From Kitasatospora mediocidica KCTC 9733 (lineage in GTDB: Bacteria > Actinomycetota > Actinomycetes > Streptomycetales > Streptomycetaceae): a stretch of DNA of 64,000 nucleotides. Below, piece after piece: positions 31,885-39,779 of the stretch. The position numbers and the translations under genes are program-made. Under the pieces are notes generated by a model. It searched no databases, was not told the DNA's origin, and saw nothing but the letters and a program-made list of their open reading frames with translations. The DNA lies in the NCBI RefSeq assembly GCF_000744225.1, contig NZ_JQLN01000004.1, positions 1,116,001-1,180,000 of the forward strand, read 5' to 3'. The stretch's first letter is position 1. Every line of letters begins with the position of its first letter.

Positions 31885-32406
31885 TCAGGGGTTGAGGAGT
31901 TCGCGGAGCTCGTCGACGGCCTTCTCAGCGTTGGGCTCGTCGCTGATGATGAGCCGGGCCTGCCGGGTGATGTCGAGGAGGAGTTCCGCCTCACGCTTCC
32001 ACGCGGCCAGGAGAACATCCTCCGGCTGCTCGTCGGGCCAGATGATGCGCGGCTCGACCCGCACGGCCTTGCCGTCACGGATCACGACCCGCCACAGGTC
32101 CGCGTTCTCCTCCCCCTCGCAGTCCAGCCGGCCAGACCACTCGTGTCCGGGGAAGTCGTCGACGGCCTTCTGGACCTGGGCCATGAGGTTCCGGCAGTTG
32201 TACTCGCTGATCTCCCGCATGACCAGGGCCGAGGCGGACTTGCGGACAAGCTGCCCGTCTTCGGTGTCGACCGCGGTCGCCTCGACGCGCAGGACCAGGT
32301 CGCTCGCGTCCCAGCGCGGGGAGGCGAACGGACTGTCCTTGATCTCGCGCCAGGACAGCGGCGGCGTGATCGTGAACTGGCCGCTGACTTTGGTTGTGTA
32401 GCCCAT
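31885..32406 (-). CDS. DUF6205-like protein
   Basis: 173 residues from ATG 32406 (GGAAGGA upstream). GYTTKVSGQFTITPPLSWRE then SALVMREISEYNCRNLMAQV and WSGRLDCEGEENADLWRVVI match a family frequent in Streptomyces genomes and phages. Alpha/beta with a conserved DCEGEE. Function unknown. Confidence 0.6.
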   Translation of the reverse strand: MGYTTKVSGQFTITPPLSWREIKDSPFASPRWDASDLVLRVEATAVDTEDGQLVRKSASALVMREISEYNCRNLMAQVQKAVDDFPGHEWSGRLDCEGEENADLWRVVIRDGKAVRVEPRIIWPDEQPEDVLLAAWKREAELLLDITRQARLIISDEPNAEKAVDELRELLNP

Positions 32407-32429
32407 GGCTGGTCCTTCCGGCTGGGTGG

Positions 32430-32726
32430 TCAGGTGCGGGGCTGGATGTGCGAGATGGTGGCCGGCGGACGTTCGCGGTTTACGGGGATCGCGGGCGGCT
32501 GCTCGGCTCGGCGCTGCTCGGCCTGCTCCCGGATCACGTCCAGTTTCCGCCGGCCGCAGCAGTGACAGCTCAACAGTCCGGCGAAGAACTCCAGCTCCGG
32601 GTTGGCGGCGATGAGCCACGCCGGGTCGGAGCTGAAGCCGGGCCTCCATGTGGCGCCGCAGGTGCAGGTTCGGCCGGTTGGGCGGGGAGGAGTGGGGCGG
32701 GTGAAGCGGATGACGTTGTCGCCCAT
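32430..32726 (-). CDS. Small protein with zinc-like sites
   Basis: 98 residues from ATG 32726; GAGG upstream. CTCGATWRPGFSSDPAWLIA then LLSCHCCGRRKLDVIREQAE. Four Cys in two pairs. Pro-rich tail. Unknown. Confidence 0.5.
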   Translation of the reverse strand: MGDNVIRFTRPTPPRPTGRTCTCGATWRPGFSSDPAWLIAANPELEFFAGLLSCHCCGRRKLDVIREQAEQRRAEQPPAIPVNRERPPATISHIQPRT

Positions 32727-32797
32727 CGGGGCCTCCTCGGGTGGGTGGGCCCGGCCGCAGGTGACGGCCGGGCGGGGGTCAGCTGGTGGTTTCGGCG

Positions 32798-32971
32798 CTA
32801 CTGCTCCAGGACGTATCCGGTGTGGAGGAGCCTGGTGGTGAGGCGGACGGCCCAGTTGCCGGTGGCGGCATCCACGACATCGACGCTGGTCGAGTTCACT
32901 GTGACGATGCGGATCCGCCGGTCGTCGCGGCGGTTGCGGGACCGGTAGACCTGGTTGGGCTCGGTGTGCAT
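32798..32971 (-). CDS. Small strand-rich protein, paralogue of 31198-31401
   Basis: 57 residues from ATG 32971 with GGAGCA upstream. TEPNQVYRSRNRRDDRRIRI then TSVDVVDAATGNWAVRLTTR. Same layout as the DUF6354-like protein at 31198. Unknown function. Confidence 0.5.
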   Translation of the reverse strand: MHTEPNQVYRSRNRRDDRRIRIVTVNSTSVDVVDAATGNWAVRLTTRLLHTGYVLEQ

Positions 32972-33034
32972 GATCTGCTCCTTGTTGGCGCTTCGGGGTT
33001 TGGGGTGGCTGCCGGGGCAGCCGGGCGGGGGCGG

Positions 33035-33325
33035 TCAGTTGAGCGGTCGAACCTGCGCGAACTCGATGCCGTAGCGCTCTGTGGCGTCCTGACATAGCTG
33101 GTTGAGGTGCTTCCCGCAGGAGTACTTGCCAGCCGCGTTCTCACCGGCGTCGATCTGCGCCTGGGTGGCGAACAGCACCTTCCACTTCGCGTAGTCGGAG
33201 CACAGGTACTTGCCGTGGGAGAAGCCGTCGCACTTCGGGAAGCGTTGCTGCGGCTCGTGGTCGGCGGTCTTCGGCATGTTGTCGGCCCCACGCAGCAGGG
33301 TGGTGAGGGCAGTGGTGTTGGTCAT
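33035..33325 (-). CDS. Hypothetical protein
   Basis: 96 residues. FPKCDGFSHGKYLCSDYAKW then YSCGKHLNQLCQDATERYG gives four Cys plus His, possibly one zinc site. Overlaps the upstream gene by four bases. Unknown. Confidence 0.5.
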   Translation of the reverse strand: MTNTTALTTLLRGADNMPKTADHEPQQRFPKCDGFSHGKYLCSDYAKWKVLFATQAQIDAGENAAGKYSCGKHLNQLCQDATERYGIEFAQVRPLN

Positions 33326-33549
33326 CGGGACTCCAGGTGGGCGAGGACTGCGCTGGTGGTGCGGATCGGTCGGGGTGCGCCGCTGGTCCAGCGGGCGTGG
33401 CCGTTGAGGCCGAATGCCACGGTGAACGCCTTCCGGCCGCGCTTGCGGTACTCGACGGTGTTCATCAGGTCGTCGCGGGAGTGGATGGTCCAGCCGTTGG
33501 CCTGGGCGTGCGTGGTGATCCGGCGCTCGTTCGGCGTGGGGTCGGCCAT
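33322..33549 (-). CDS. Small hypothetical protein
   Basis: 75 residues from ATG 33549. RRITTHAQANGWTIHSRDDL then VEYRKRGRKAFTVAFGLNGH, a compact alpha/beta fold, perhaps dsRBD-like by outline only. Unknown. Confidence 0.5.
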   Translation of the reverse strand: MADPTPNERRITTHAQANGWTIHSRDDLMNTVEYRKRGRKAFTVAFGLNGHARWTSGAPRPIRTTSAVLAHLESR

Positions 33550-33550
33550 G

Positions 33551-33895
33551 TCAGACGTCCTCGGCTTCGGCAAGGTCCCAGCAGTGGTTGCAGATGTCGG
33601 AGCCGATCGGCCAGGTGCCGTCGTTCGGCCTGGCGCAGTCAGCGCAGCCAAGTCCCTCGCCGTCTTCGATGACGGGCGGCTTGGCGAGGATCTCGTTGTT
33701 CGCCTCGGCGATGGCCGCAGCGATGGTGCTGGCGCACCAGGTGCCGAAGTGCGGGCCGCCGTACAGGTACCAGCCGGTGTCGGGGCACCCGTCGCACGGG
33801 TTCTTACGGCGCTTCTCCAGCTCGTAGCTGGTTCCTTCGTGCGTGGCGTGGTAGCGGCCGTCGTCGGCTTTGCTGAAGTCGATGCGACTGGCCAT
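33551..33895 (-). CDS. Hypothetical protein with two Cys-pair sites
   Basis: 114 residues from ATG 33895 (overlaps upstream stop by one base). NPCDGCPDTGWYLYGG and GLGCADCARPNDGTW followed by SDICNHCWDL. Zinc binding likely. Unknown. Confidence 0.5.
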   Translation of the reverse strand: MASRIDFSKADDGRYHATHEGTSYELEKRRKNPCDGCPDTGWYLYGGPHFGTWCASTIAAAIAEANNEILAKPPVIEDGEGLGCADCARPNDGTWPIGSDICNHCWDLAEAEDV

Positions 33896-34677
33896 CAGCT
33901 CTCGTCCCCGGCCGAGCAGTCCTCGCAGGTGTCGGCGGGCTGCTCCTCGTGGTCCCGGCAGATGGCCAGCACCTTGTACTCGCCGTCGGGGTCGTAGTCG
34001 TCGTCGGCGGGGTCGGTCAGGCGCGTGACGGCTTCGGCGGCGACCTCGTACCGGCAGTCTCCGGTGTAGGTGAAGCCCCCGGCGTACTCGTCCCAGAGGC
34101 CGTAGGTTACGCCGGACTCGCAGCGGGCGGGGACGGGGATCCGTTCGGCGTAGCCGCCGCGCAGGTCGGCCCTGCCGTGGTCGCAGGGGACGTGGGCACG
34201 GAGTCGCTCGATCTGCTCCCCGCATGCGGCGGTGGTCCGGTCGAGTTCGGCGCGCAGCTGGTCGAGGCGGTCGGTGGCGTCGGTCCGCTCCGGAACGGGC
34301 TCGCAGTTGGCGGCGAGCCACTGCAAGCCGCCCTCGACCTCGACGCGCAGCGGCTCGTTGGCCCAGCGGGACATCTTGACGACGGTGTGGATGGTGCCGT
34401 CGGCGACGACGATGCGCTGACCGGGCTTGAAGTCGGTAGTCACAAGGGCCTCCTGGGTCTCGGCCTGGGTGGAGCGGGCGTTGTTGGCGGCGACAAGGTC
34501 GATGTGCGGCTGGCCGCTGCCGGGGCAGTGCTCGTGGCCGCCGGTCCACTGGCCGTTCTCCCAGACCTCGCGCTTGTGCTTGCGGATCATGCCGTCGCGG
34601 AGGCGGATGAGCTGGCCGGTGCCGCAAGTCGCGCAGACCTCGATGTCGCCGTAGTACTTCCTGACCTTGACGTCCAT
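33895..34677 (-). CDS. Zinc-rich hypothetical protein, first gene of leftward operon
   Basis: 260 residues. Start at ATG 34677 because GGAGG lies five bases upstream (ATG 34689 is the alternative). CATCGTGQLIRLRDGMIRKH at the start, ending HCPGSGQPH; a helix in the middle (ATDRLDQLRAELDRTTAACG); CRDHEEQPADTCEDC at the end. The modular zinc sites suggest fusion of small units. Led by a TTGACA promoter. Function unknown. Confidence 0.55.
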   Translation of the reverse strand: MDVKVRKYYGDIEVCATCGTGQLIRLRDGMIRKHKREVWENGQWTGGHEHCPGSGQPHIDLVAANNARSTQAETQEALVTTDFKPGQRIVVADGTIHTVVKMSRWANEPLRVEVEGGLQWLAANCEPVPERTDATDRLDQLRAELDRTTAACGEQIERLRAHVPCDHGRADLRGGYAERIPVPARCESGVTYGLWDEYAGGFTYTGDCRYEVAAEAVTRLTDPADDDYDPDGEYKVLAICRDHEEQPADTCEDCSAGDES

Positions 34678-34705
34678 GAGGTCCTCCATGCTGCTCGCGA
34701 CGAGT

Positions 34706-34788
34706 TAATGTACCTACAGATTGCACCTATGCGAGGCCCTTGTCAAGCCCGTTCGCACAGGCGATGCTAGATTTATGCACCTACAGAA
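34706..34788. promoter_or_regulatory. Divergent promoters with direct-repeat operators
   Basis: Repeats: TAATGTACCTACAGAT (34706-34721), TTGCACCTATG (34721-34731) and TTATGCACCTACAGAA (34773-34788), sharing TGYACCTA. On the minus strand TTGACA (34746-34741) precedes CAATCT (34723-34718) by 17 bases, inside the repeats. On the plus strand TAGATT (34768-34773) is a possible -10. The ribbon-helix-helix protein encoded next door is the probable ligand. Confidence 0.6.
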
Positions 34789-34804
34789 ACTGGGAGTCCA
34801 CAGA

Positions 34805-34996
34805 ATGGCCAGGCCAGCCACCGGCGTCACGAAACTGCGGAACATCCGGGTCCCCGACGGCCTCTGGGGCGCCGCCAAGGAGAAGGCCGCGAGCGAGGGC
34901 CGAACCCTGACCGACGTGATCCTCGCCGCGCTACAGCGCTACGTCTCCACGCCGGCCAAGGCCCCACCCGGCCCCGCCGAACCCGACGGCCCCTGA
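34805..34996 (+). CDS. Ribbon-helix-helix (CopG/Arc-like) regulator
   Basis: 63 residues from ATG 34805; GGGAG eight bases upstream. KLRNIRVPDGLWGAAKEKAA then EGRTLTDVILAALQRYV is the strand-helix-helix core of CopG/MetJ/Arc proteins, which bind direct or inverted repeats as dimers of dimers. Divergent from the large leftward operon. Autorepression through the repeats at 34706-34788 is inferred. Confidence 0.75.
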   Translation: MARPATGVTKLRNIRVPDGLWGAAKEKAASEGRTLTDVILAALQRYVSTPAKAPPGPAEPDGP

Positions 34997-35025
34997 CCCT
35001 TCCCGCCACGACCCCGGAGACCCAC

Positions 35026-35376
35026 ATGCCCGACTTCGATCAACGTGCCCTCGCCGAAGCCCTACTCGCCGACGCCGCCAAACTCCCCGGCACCCCCAGC
35101 CGCACCGAGGTTCTCCTCGAAGCCCTCACCCGCGCCGTCCTTGCGACAACACCCAAGCCGCCAACCCACCGCGAACGACTCCTCGCGATCATCCGCGAGG
35201 CGGGCGGCCGCTGGGACGCCAAGCGGGCCAAGGCCGCCTACTCGACAGCGGACTGGATTCCCAGCGTCACCAGGGCTCGTCAGGACCTGCAACGACTGGC
35301 CGTGGAGGGGCACCTCGTACAGATCGACGGTTCCAAGCCGCCCATGTACGAACTCGCCCGGCCCGACAGCCCCTGA
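35026..35376 (+). CDS. Possible winged-helix protein
   Basis: 116 residues; GGAGA before ATG 35026. HRERLLAIIREAGGRWDAKR, AKAAYSTADWIPSVTRARQD then LQRLAVEGHLVQIDGSKPPM reads as a winged helix with a wing at the end. N-terminal ~45 residues helical. Probably DNA binding, in a small regulatory operon with 34805. Confidence 0.55.
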   Translation: MPDFDQRALAEALLADAAKLPGTPSRTEVLLEALTRAVLATTPKPPTHRERLLAIIREAGGRWDAKRAKAAYSTADWIPSVTRARQDLQRLAVEGHLVQIDGSKPPMYELARPDSP

Positions 35377-35427
35377 CTCCCAAGCCTCGCGCTACCCTGA
35401 CCGCCCGATCCGTCCCAGGAGACCGGA

Positions 35428-35604
35428 ATGACCGACCACAGCATCATCACGCCCGGGGACGCCGCCCTCATCCGGCGCATCAACCGCCTCTACCTGAGCG
35501 GCCTGACCGCAGAGGAAATCGCAGAAGAGCTGAACGAGGACGGCATCTCCAACGACCTCTTCTACAGGCTCAACCCCATGACGCCAAGGCCGGTCAGCTC
35601 CTGA
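35428..35604 (+). CDS. Small HTH-like protein
   Basis: 58 residues; CAGGAGA eight bases before ATG 35428. LIRRINRLYLSGLTAEEIAE then ELNEDGISNDLFYRLNP resembles a resolvase-type or sigma-like helix-turn-helix. Third gene of the 34805 operon. Annotated from the sequence because of its length and ribosome site. Confidence 0.5.
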   Translation: MTDHSIITPGDAALIRRINRLYLSGLTAEEIAEELNEDGISNDLFYRLNPMTPRPVSS

Positions 35605-35746
35605 CCCTTCCCGCCGGCCCCGCCCGGGCGTACGGTGGCGTCTCCACCTGGGGACTCCCGGACAGTCCGTCCGCAGCACCACCGTTCACAGCACGCCCCC
35701 GCCAGCCACGCGGGGAATTTCTGCTGCCCGGTCCCGGACATGAGTG

Positions 35747-35776
35747 AGGCCCCAACGGCAAACGCCGCGGGGCCCC
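35747..35776. terminator. Hairpin between converging genes
   Basis: GGCCCC (35748-35753) pairs with GGGGCC (35769-35774), with an inner GGC/GCC stem, in the 193-base gap between the plus-strand gene ending at 35604 and the minus-strand gene ending at 35798. Nothing else is seen in the gap. Confidence 0.6.
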
Positions 35777-35797
35777 GATATCGCAGATGCGGGTACG

Positions 35798-36355
35798 TCA
35801 GTCCCTGCTGGTGATCTCGCGTGGGTCGCGGCCGAGGTCAGCGCCGTCGACCCAGGTCACCTCGTAGCCGAGCCGGTCGGCGTAGTCCCGCGCGGCGGCG
35901 GCCTGCTGCTCCGGGCCGTCCTGGTCGATCGGTTCGGGGTTGCGGCGGCGGTACGAGACGCGCCGCGGGCTCTCGGCCGCACTGCCGGCAAGGGCGGCAG
36001 CCCACTCGGCCGTTACCTGCTCCCACGAGTCCGACTGGGGCCACCCCTCGACAAAGCCGAGTTGGCCGCCCGCCGCGCGCACCTTGCTCTTCCACGCCTG
36101 GTACTCGACGAGATGCCGGGAGACCCTGGCGGGTGCGACGGCGACGATCAGCCTGCCGTGGCAGCGTGCCACGACCCGCTCGAACGCGGAGCCGGCACGG
36201 CTGACGCCGATCTCCTCGACCCACTCGGTGATCTCGTGACCGGTCGCGGCCGCCCATTCTTCGATCCGGCGCTTCTGCAGCTCCCCGGCCCGGGTGTTCG
36301 GGTCGGGGGAGCCGACGCGGATGTAGCCGATCACGGGAGGCGGTGGGGTCGTCAT
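35798..36355 (-). CDS. Resolvase-like domain protein with altered catalytic motif
   Basis: 185 residues from ATG 36355. IGYIRVGSPDPNTRAGELQK, HEITEWVEEIGVSRAGSAFE and LIVAVAPARVSRHLVEYQAW follow the resolvase/invertase catalytic domain in order. The usual RVS reads RVGS, so the nucleophilic Ser is displaced or lost; the R-x-SR helix motif is kept (RVSR). No HTH, zinc or coiled-coil integrase domain follows. It may be inactive, a regulator of the integrase, or a remnant. Confidence 0.6.
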   Translation of the reverse strand: MTTPPPPVIGYIRVGSPDPNTRAGELQKRRIEEWAAATGHEITEWVEEIGVSRAGSAFERVVARCHGRLIVAVAPARVSRHLVEYQAWKSKVRAAGGQLGFVEGWPQSDSWEQVTAEWAAALAGSAAESPRRVSYRRRNPEPIDQDGPEQQAAAARDYADRLGYEVTWVDGADLGRDPREITSRD

Positions 36356-36500
36356 GGATTCACGGTAGCGGCCGGCGCCGTCAACGGAGCCCGAATCCCG
36401 GGGCGGCCCCGTAGCGGCCCGTTCCCGGCCTGGGAGTCCCGGAGTGCCAGCCGGGCCCGTGCGGGCGCCTACGGGGCGATGCGCGACGCCGCACGGGGCA

Positions 36501-36881
36501 TCAGGACCGGAGCAGCCCATGCGCATGCAGAGCCGCGCCGCCGAACTCCCTCGCGACGCCGTCGCAGAAGCAGCACCGCATATCGCACGCCAAGCCCCGC
36601 ATCACCAGACCGCTGGGCAACGCCCGCAGGCAGTCACGGCACGCGTACGCACCCGCCGAAACCCCCCAGTACATGCCGTCCCCCGGCGCGCCCTCCCTCG
36701 GCCCGCACGGGCAGTACCGCGGCGTCCCGTCCTGGTCGTTCCAGTGGACGCGCCACGCCGACGGGGCATCGTACGGGCAGGCGCACACCTCGATCAGATG
36801 GTCGCCGCTCCAGCGGTCATACCAGGGCACGACCTTCGGGTTGGGGCAGTTCCGCAGGACGACGATCGGCAGGTCGGGCAT
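36501..36881 (-). CDS. Cys-rich hypothetical protein
   Basis: 126 residues from ATG 36881; GAGGAG six bases upstream. CACPYDAPSAWRVHW, RYCPCGPREG, ACRDCLRALPSG then CDMRCCFCDG, about twelve Cys in pairs. Zinc binding likely. The 120 bases before the next gene (36909-37028) hold an open frame lacking a normal start. Confidence 0.5.
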   Translation of the reverse strand: MPDLPIVVLRNCPNPKVVPWYDRWSGDHLIEVCACPYDAPSAWRVHWNDQDGTPRYCPCGPREGAPGDGMYWGVSAGAYACRDCLRALPSGLVMRGLACDMRCCFCDGVAREFGGAALHAHGLLRS

Positions 36882-37028
36882 CTCGTTCTCCTCAGTCGCT
36901 TCGGTCACTGCCCGGCCGGCTGACCGACACGGCCCGGTCGAGCACGTCGAGGTGCGCCGGCAGCCGCTCGTCGAAAGGCAGGGAGGGGAGATGGGGCCGG
37001 CCGGGCGGGTCACAGCCGGTCCCTGCGA

Positions 37029-37433
37029 TCAGACCTGGGCGGCCCGGCGTGCCTGCATCCGGCCGAGACGCTGCTTGTCACTCGGCTGCGCCCACTGGTG
37101 CTCGCCGATCCCCGGCGTGAACTGGCGGCCGTGATGGTCCGGGCTGCCACCGCACCAGCGGCAGCCGTCCGGCGTGGCAGCCTTGTCGTCGACCGGCGTG
37201 ACTTCCACCCAGCCGGCGAAGTCCGGTGTGGTGTACGAGCCGAGGGCCTCCCATTCGCCGTTCGGGCCGATTCCTTGCTGCCAGCCGAACGCGACGCCGA
37301 GGGTCTCGGAGTAGTGCTCGTACGGTTCGGGCGCGGTACCGGCGTAGGCGACGGTGAACAGGCCCTCCTTGGACGGGGAGCCATCTTCGAGGTAGTGACG
37401 GTAGGTGCGGTCAGCGATGAAGAACTCGGGCAT
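37029..37433 (-). CDS. Hypothetical protein
   Basis: 134 residues from ATG 37433; GGAG upstream. Aromatic N-terminal half (FFIADRTYRHYLEDGSPSKE, then GVAFGWQQGIGPNGEWEALG) and a C-terminal GCRWCGGSPDHHGRQF with CxxC. Unknown. Confidence 0.5.
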   Translation of the reverse strand: MPEFFIADRTYRHYLEDGSPSKEGLFTVAYAGTAPEPYEHYSETLGVAFGWQQGIGPNGEWEALGSYTTPDFAGWVEVTPVDDKAATPDGCRWCGGSPDHHGRQFTPGIGEHQWAQPSDKQRLGRMQARRAAQV

Positions 37434-37505
37434 GTCACGCTCCTTCGTGCGGTGGTGGGTTGATTGTGCGCCGCGTGCCCGACCAGGCACACGCAGCACG
37501 GCGGG

Positions 37506-38273
37506 TCAGGCGGACTCATCGAACATGATGACCTGATTAGAAAGCCGACGGGCCGCAGCCTCGGCATACCGCTCATCGGCCTCGATGCCGACCGCACGCC
37601 GGCCACACTGCCGGGCCGCGTCCAACGTGCTGCCGGACCCGGCAAACAGGTCCAGCACCAGACCGCCAGGCGGGCACCCGTACCGGATCAGCGGATCCAG
37701 CAGGCCAGCAACAGGCTTCTCTGTCGGGTGAATCGCCCCGTGATGCATCGACCGCGCCTGAAGCACCGACGTCAGCAGCCGGGTGCCGTCGTCGGCCCAC
37801 GTCGTCCGCTCGCTGTACGTGCCGAGGTGCTCGGCGCGACTGTCCCGGCTAGCTGCGACACGGCTTCGGCGGTCCACGCCCGTGGCCGTGCGCGGCGTCT
37901 CGTGGTGCACGTCGCCCCACTTGCCGCGATACCAGTGCAGGGCGTGCTCGTGGATGCGGCGGAACCGGTCTGCGGCCCGGCTTGAGCCGTTGTGTTTCTC
38001 CCAGACGATGTCCTGACTCATGCGCCAGCCGGCTGCGGTGAACTCCGGCCCGTGGGTGAGGAACATCCGCATGGAGCCGAAGCACCACATGCTGCTGGCC
38101 GTGGTGGCGGCGAGGGTGGGCCAGCCGTCGGGCCACCGGTCCCAAGCGAGTGCAGTGTCGCCGTAGGGCGGGTCGACGACCAGCAGGTCGGCCTGCAGGC
38201 CGAGTCCGGGCAGGACCTCGCGGCAGTCACCGAGGTAGAGCCGCACGGTCTCGTCCTGGTAGTACGGCTCCAC
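37506..38273 (-). CDS. DNA methyltransferase, DPPY type (N6-adenine or N4-cytosine)
   Basis: 255 residues from GTG 38273. Motif IV DPPYGDT at 34-40 comes before motif I DLFAGSGSTLDAA at 208-220, with HPTEKP (182-187) just before it: the beta-class order. VVDPPY favours adenine-N6, but N4-cytosine cannot be excluded. Independent from the two C5 methyltransferases. No restriction enzyme partner adjoins it, so protection of phage DNA or an orphan regulatory role is likely. An A+T-rich stretch (38294-38309) upstream may hold its promoter. Confidence 0.85.
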   Translation of the reverse strand: MEPYYQDETVRLYLGDCREVLPGLGLQADLLVVDPPYGDTALAWDRWPDGWPTLAATTASSMWCFGSMRMFLTHGPEFTAAGWRMSQDIVWEKHNGSSRAADRFRRIHEHALHWYRGKWGDVHHETPRTATGVDRRSRVAASRDSRAEHLGTYSERTTWADDGTRLLTSVLQARSMHHGAIHPTEKPVAGLLDPLIRYGCPPGGLVLDLFAGSGSTLDAARQCGRRAVGIEADERYAEAAARRLSNQVIMFDESA

Positions 38274-38368
38274 TGTGGGCCTGCTTTCTCCGGGTTTATT
38301 AGCTATTGTCCTGCAGTTTCAGGCGTGACGCTAGGGCTGTGGCAGTGGCAAAACACCTGGCAGAAGGC

Positions 38369-39763
38369 CTAGTTGGGCTCGTCGCGGGTCATGTCGACGA
38401 AGCGGGAGAGATGCCCCTGAAAGGCGACGGTGATCGTCGGCGTCGGCCCGTTGCGGTTCTTCCCGACGATCAGATCGGCTTCGCCGGCCCGCGGCGACTC
38501 CTTCTCGTAGGCGTCCTCGCGGTGGATCAGGATGACCATGTCAGCGTCCTGCTCGATCGAACCGGACTCGCGCAGGTCACTCACCACCGGCCTCTTATCT
38601 GTGCGCTGCTCCGGCCCGCGGTTCAGCTGCGACAGAGCGATCACTGGGCAGTCCAGCTCCTTCGCCAGAGTCTTCGAGCCGCGGGAGATGTCCGACACCT
38701 CCAGCTGCCGGTTCTCCGCCTTCGAGCCGCCGGAGTTCATCAGCTGCAGGTAGTCGATCACGATGCCGCCGAGCTTGTGCTTCTGTGAGAGCCGACGGGC
38801 CTTCGTACGGATGTCCATGCCGGTCAGGTGCGAGGACGAGTCGATGTACATCGGCGCCTCGGTGATCTTCGGCATGACGCGGGCCACCTTGGTCCAGTCG
38901 TCGTCGGTCATGTTGCCGGACCGGATGTGATGCAGCGGCACTCGGGCCTCGGCAGAGATGATCCGGTCGAGGATTTCGCCGCGCTGCATCTCCAGCGAGA
39001 AGATCACCATCGGCAGCTTCTGGCGGATCGTTACCTCCCGAACGATGTCGATCGCCAGCGTCGACTTGCCCATCGCGGGCCGGGCTGCGATCACGATCAT
39101 CTGACCGCGGCGCAAACCACCCGTAAGCTCATCCAGGTCCGCGAAGCCGGTCGGGATGCCTACCAGTTTGTTCTCACGATCGGCGCGGGCCTGCATCTCA
39201 TCGAGGTGCCCTTCCATCGCGTCAGCGACAAGGACGATCTCCTCGTCCGCCTGCTGATCGGCGACCTCGAACAGCTCCTTCTGTGCGGCATCGACGAGCT
39301 CCGCGACGTCACCCTCCCCCTTGCGGCCCATGTCGACGATCCGCATCCCCGACTCGACAAGGCGCCGCAGGACGGCCTTGGCGTGGACGATCTCGGCGAA
39401 GTACTCGGCGACCGCGCCGACCGGCATCGCGTCGGCGCAGTGATGCACGAACGCGGGGCCACCGGCGCCGGCAAGATCCCCGGAGCGGCCGAGTTCGTCG
39501 CACACCGAGATCGGATCGGTCGGCTTGCCTGCGGCGAACAGCCGCACGATCGCGGAGAAGATCTTTTGATGGACGGGCTTGTACAAGTCCCGCAACTTGA
39601 TGATCGCGCAGACGTCGCCGATGATGTCGCGGTCGTGCATCATCGCGGCAAGGACGGCGAGTTCAGCGTACGGGTCATGGGCCGAGTTGTCCGGGATGGT
39701 CTGCCCGTCGGGGTTCTGCTCGTGCGGGTCCTCGGGCGGGGGTCCCACCAGGTACATGGTCAT
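38369..39763 (-). CDS. dnaB: DnaB-type replicative helicase
   Basis: 464 residues from ATG 39763 (GGAGA upstream). N-terminal DnaB domain (AELAVLAAMMHDRDIIGDVC), linker, then RecA-like core: Walker A ARPAMGKST (227-235), SLEMQ, Walker B IVIDYLQLM with D337, and ALSQLNR. Normal length for DnaB. It unwinds DNA at the fork. It directly follows the initiator gene carrying iterons (16 bases apart), a classic initiator-helicase replication unit. No primase is seen, so host DnaG is probably used. Confidence 0.95.
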   Translation of the reverse strand: MTMYLVGPPPEDPHEQNPDGQTIPDNSAHDPYAELAVLAAMMHDRDIIGDVCAIIKLRDLYKPVHQKIFSAIVRLFAAGKPTDPISVCDELGRSGDLAGAGGPAFVHHCADAMPVGAVAEYFAEIVHAKAVLRRLVESGMRIVDMGRKGEGDVAELVDAAQKELFEVADQQADEEIVLVADAMEGHLDEMQARADRENKLVGIPTGFADLDELTGGLRRGQMIVIAARPAMGKSTLAIDIVREVTIRQKLPMVIFSLEMQRGEILDRIISAEARVPLHHIRSGNMTDDDWTKVARVMPKITEAPMYIDSSSHLTGMDIRTKARRLSQKHKLGGIVIDYLQLMNSGGSKAENRQLEVSDISRGSKTLAKELDCPVIALSQLNRGPEQRTDKRPVVSDLRESGSIEQDADMVILIHREDAYEKESPRAGEADLIVGKNRNGPTPTITVAFQGHLSRFVDMTRDEPN

Positions 39764-39779
39764 GCGGGTCTCCGGTTCG

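Noticed and set aside
33551..34726. Single 391-codon minus-strand protein
   Set aside because: The first two thirds are Arg/Pro-rich antiphase of the gene at 33895-34677. Only the last 114 codons, from ATG 33895, are credible.
36909..37028. Open minus-strand frame ending with SVSRPGSDRSD
   Set aside because: Reads protein-like but has no ATG, GTG or TTG start or ribosome site. Possibly a decayed gene fragment.
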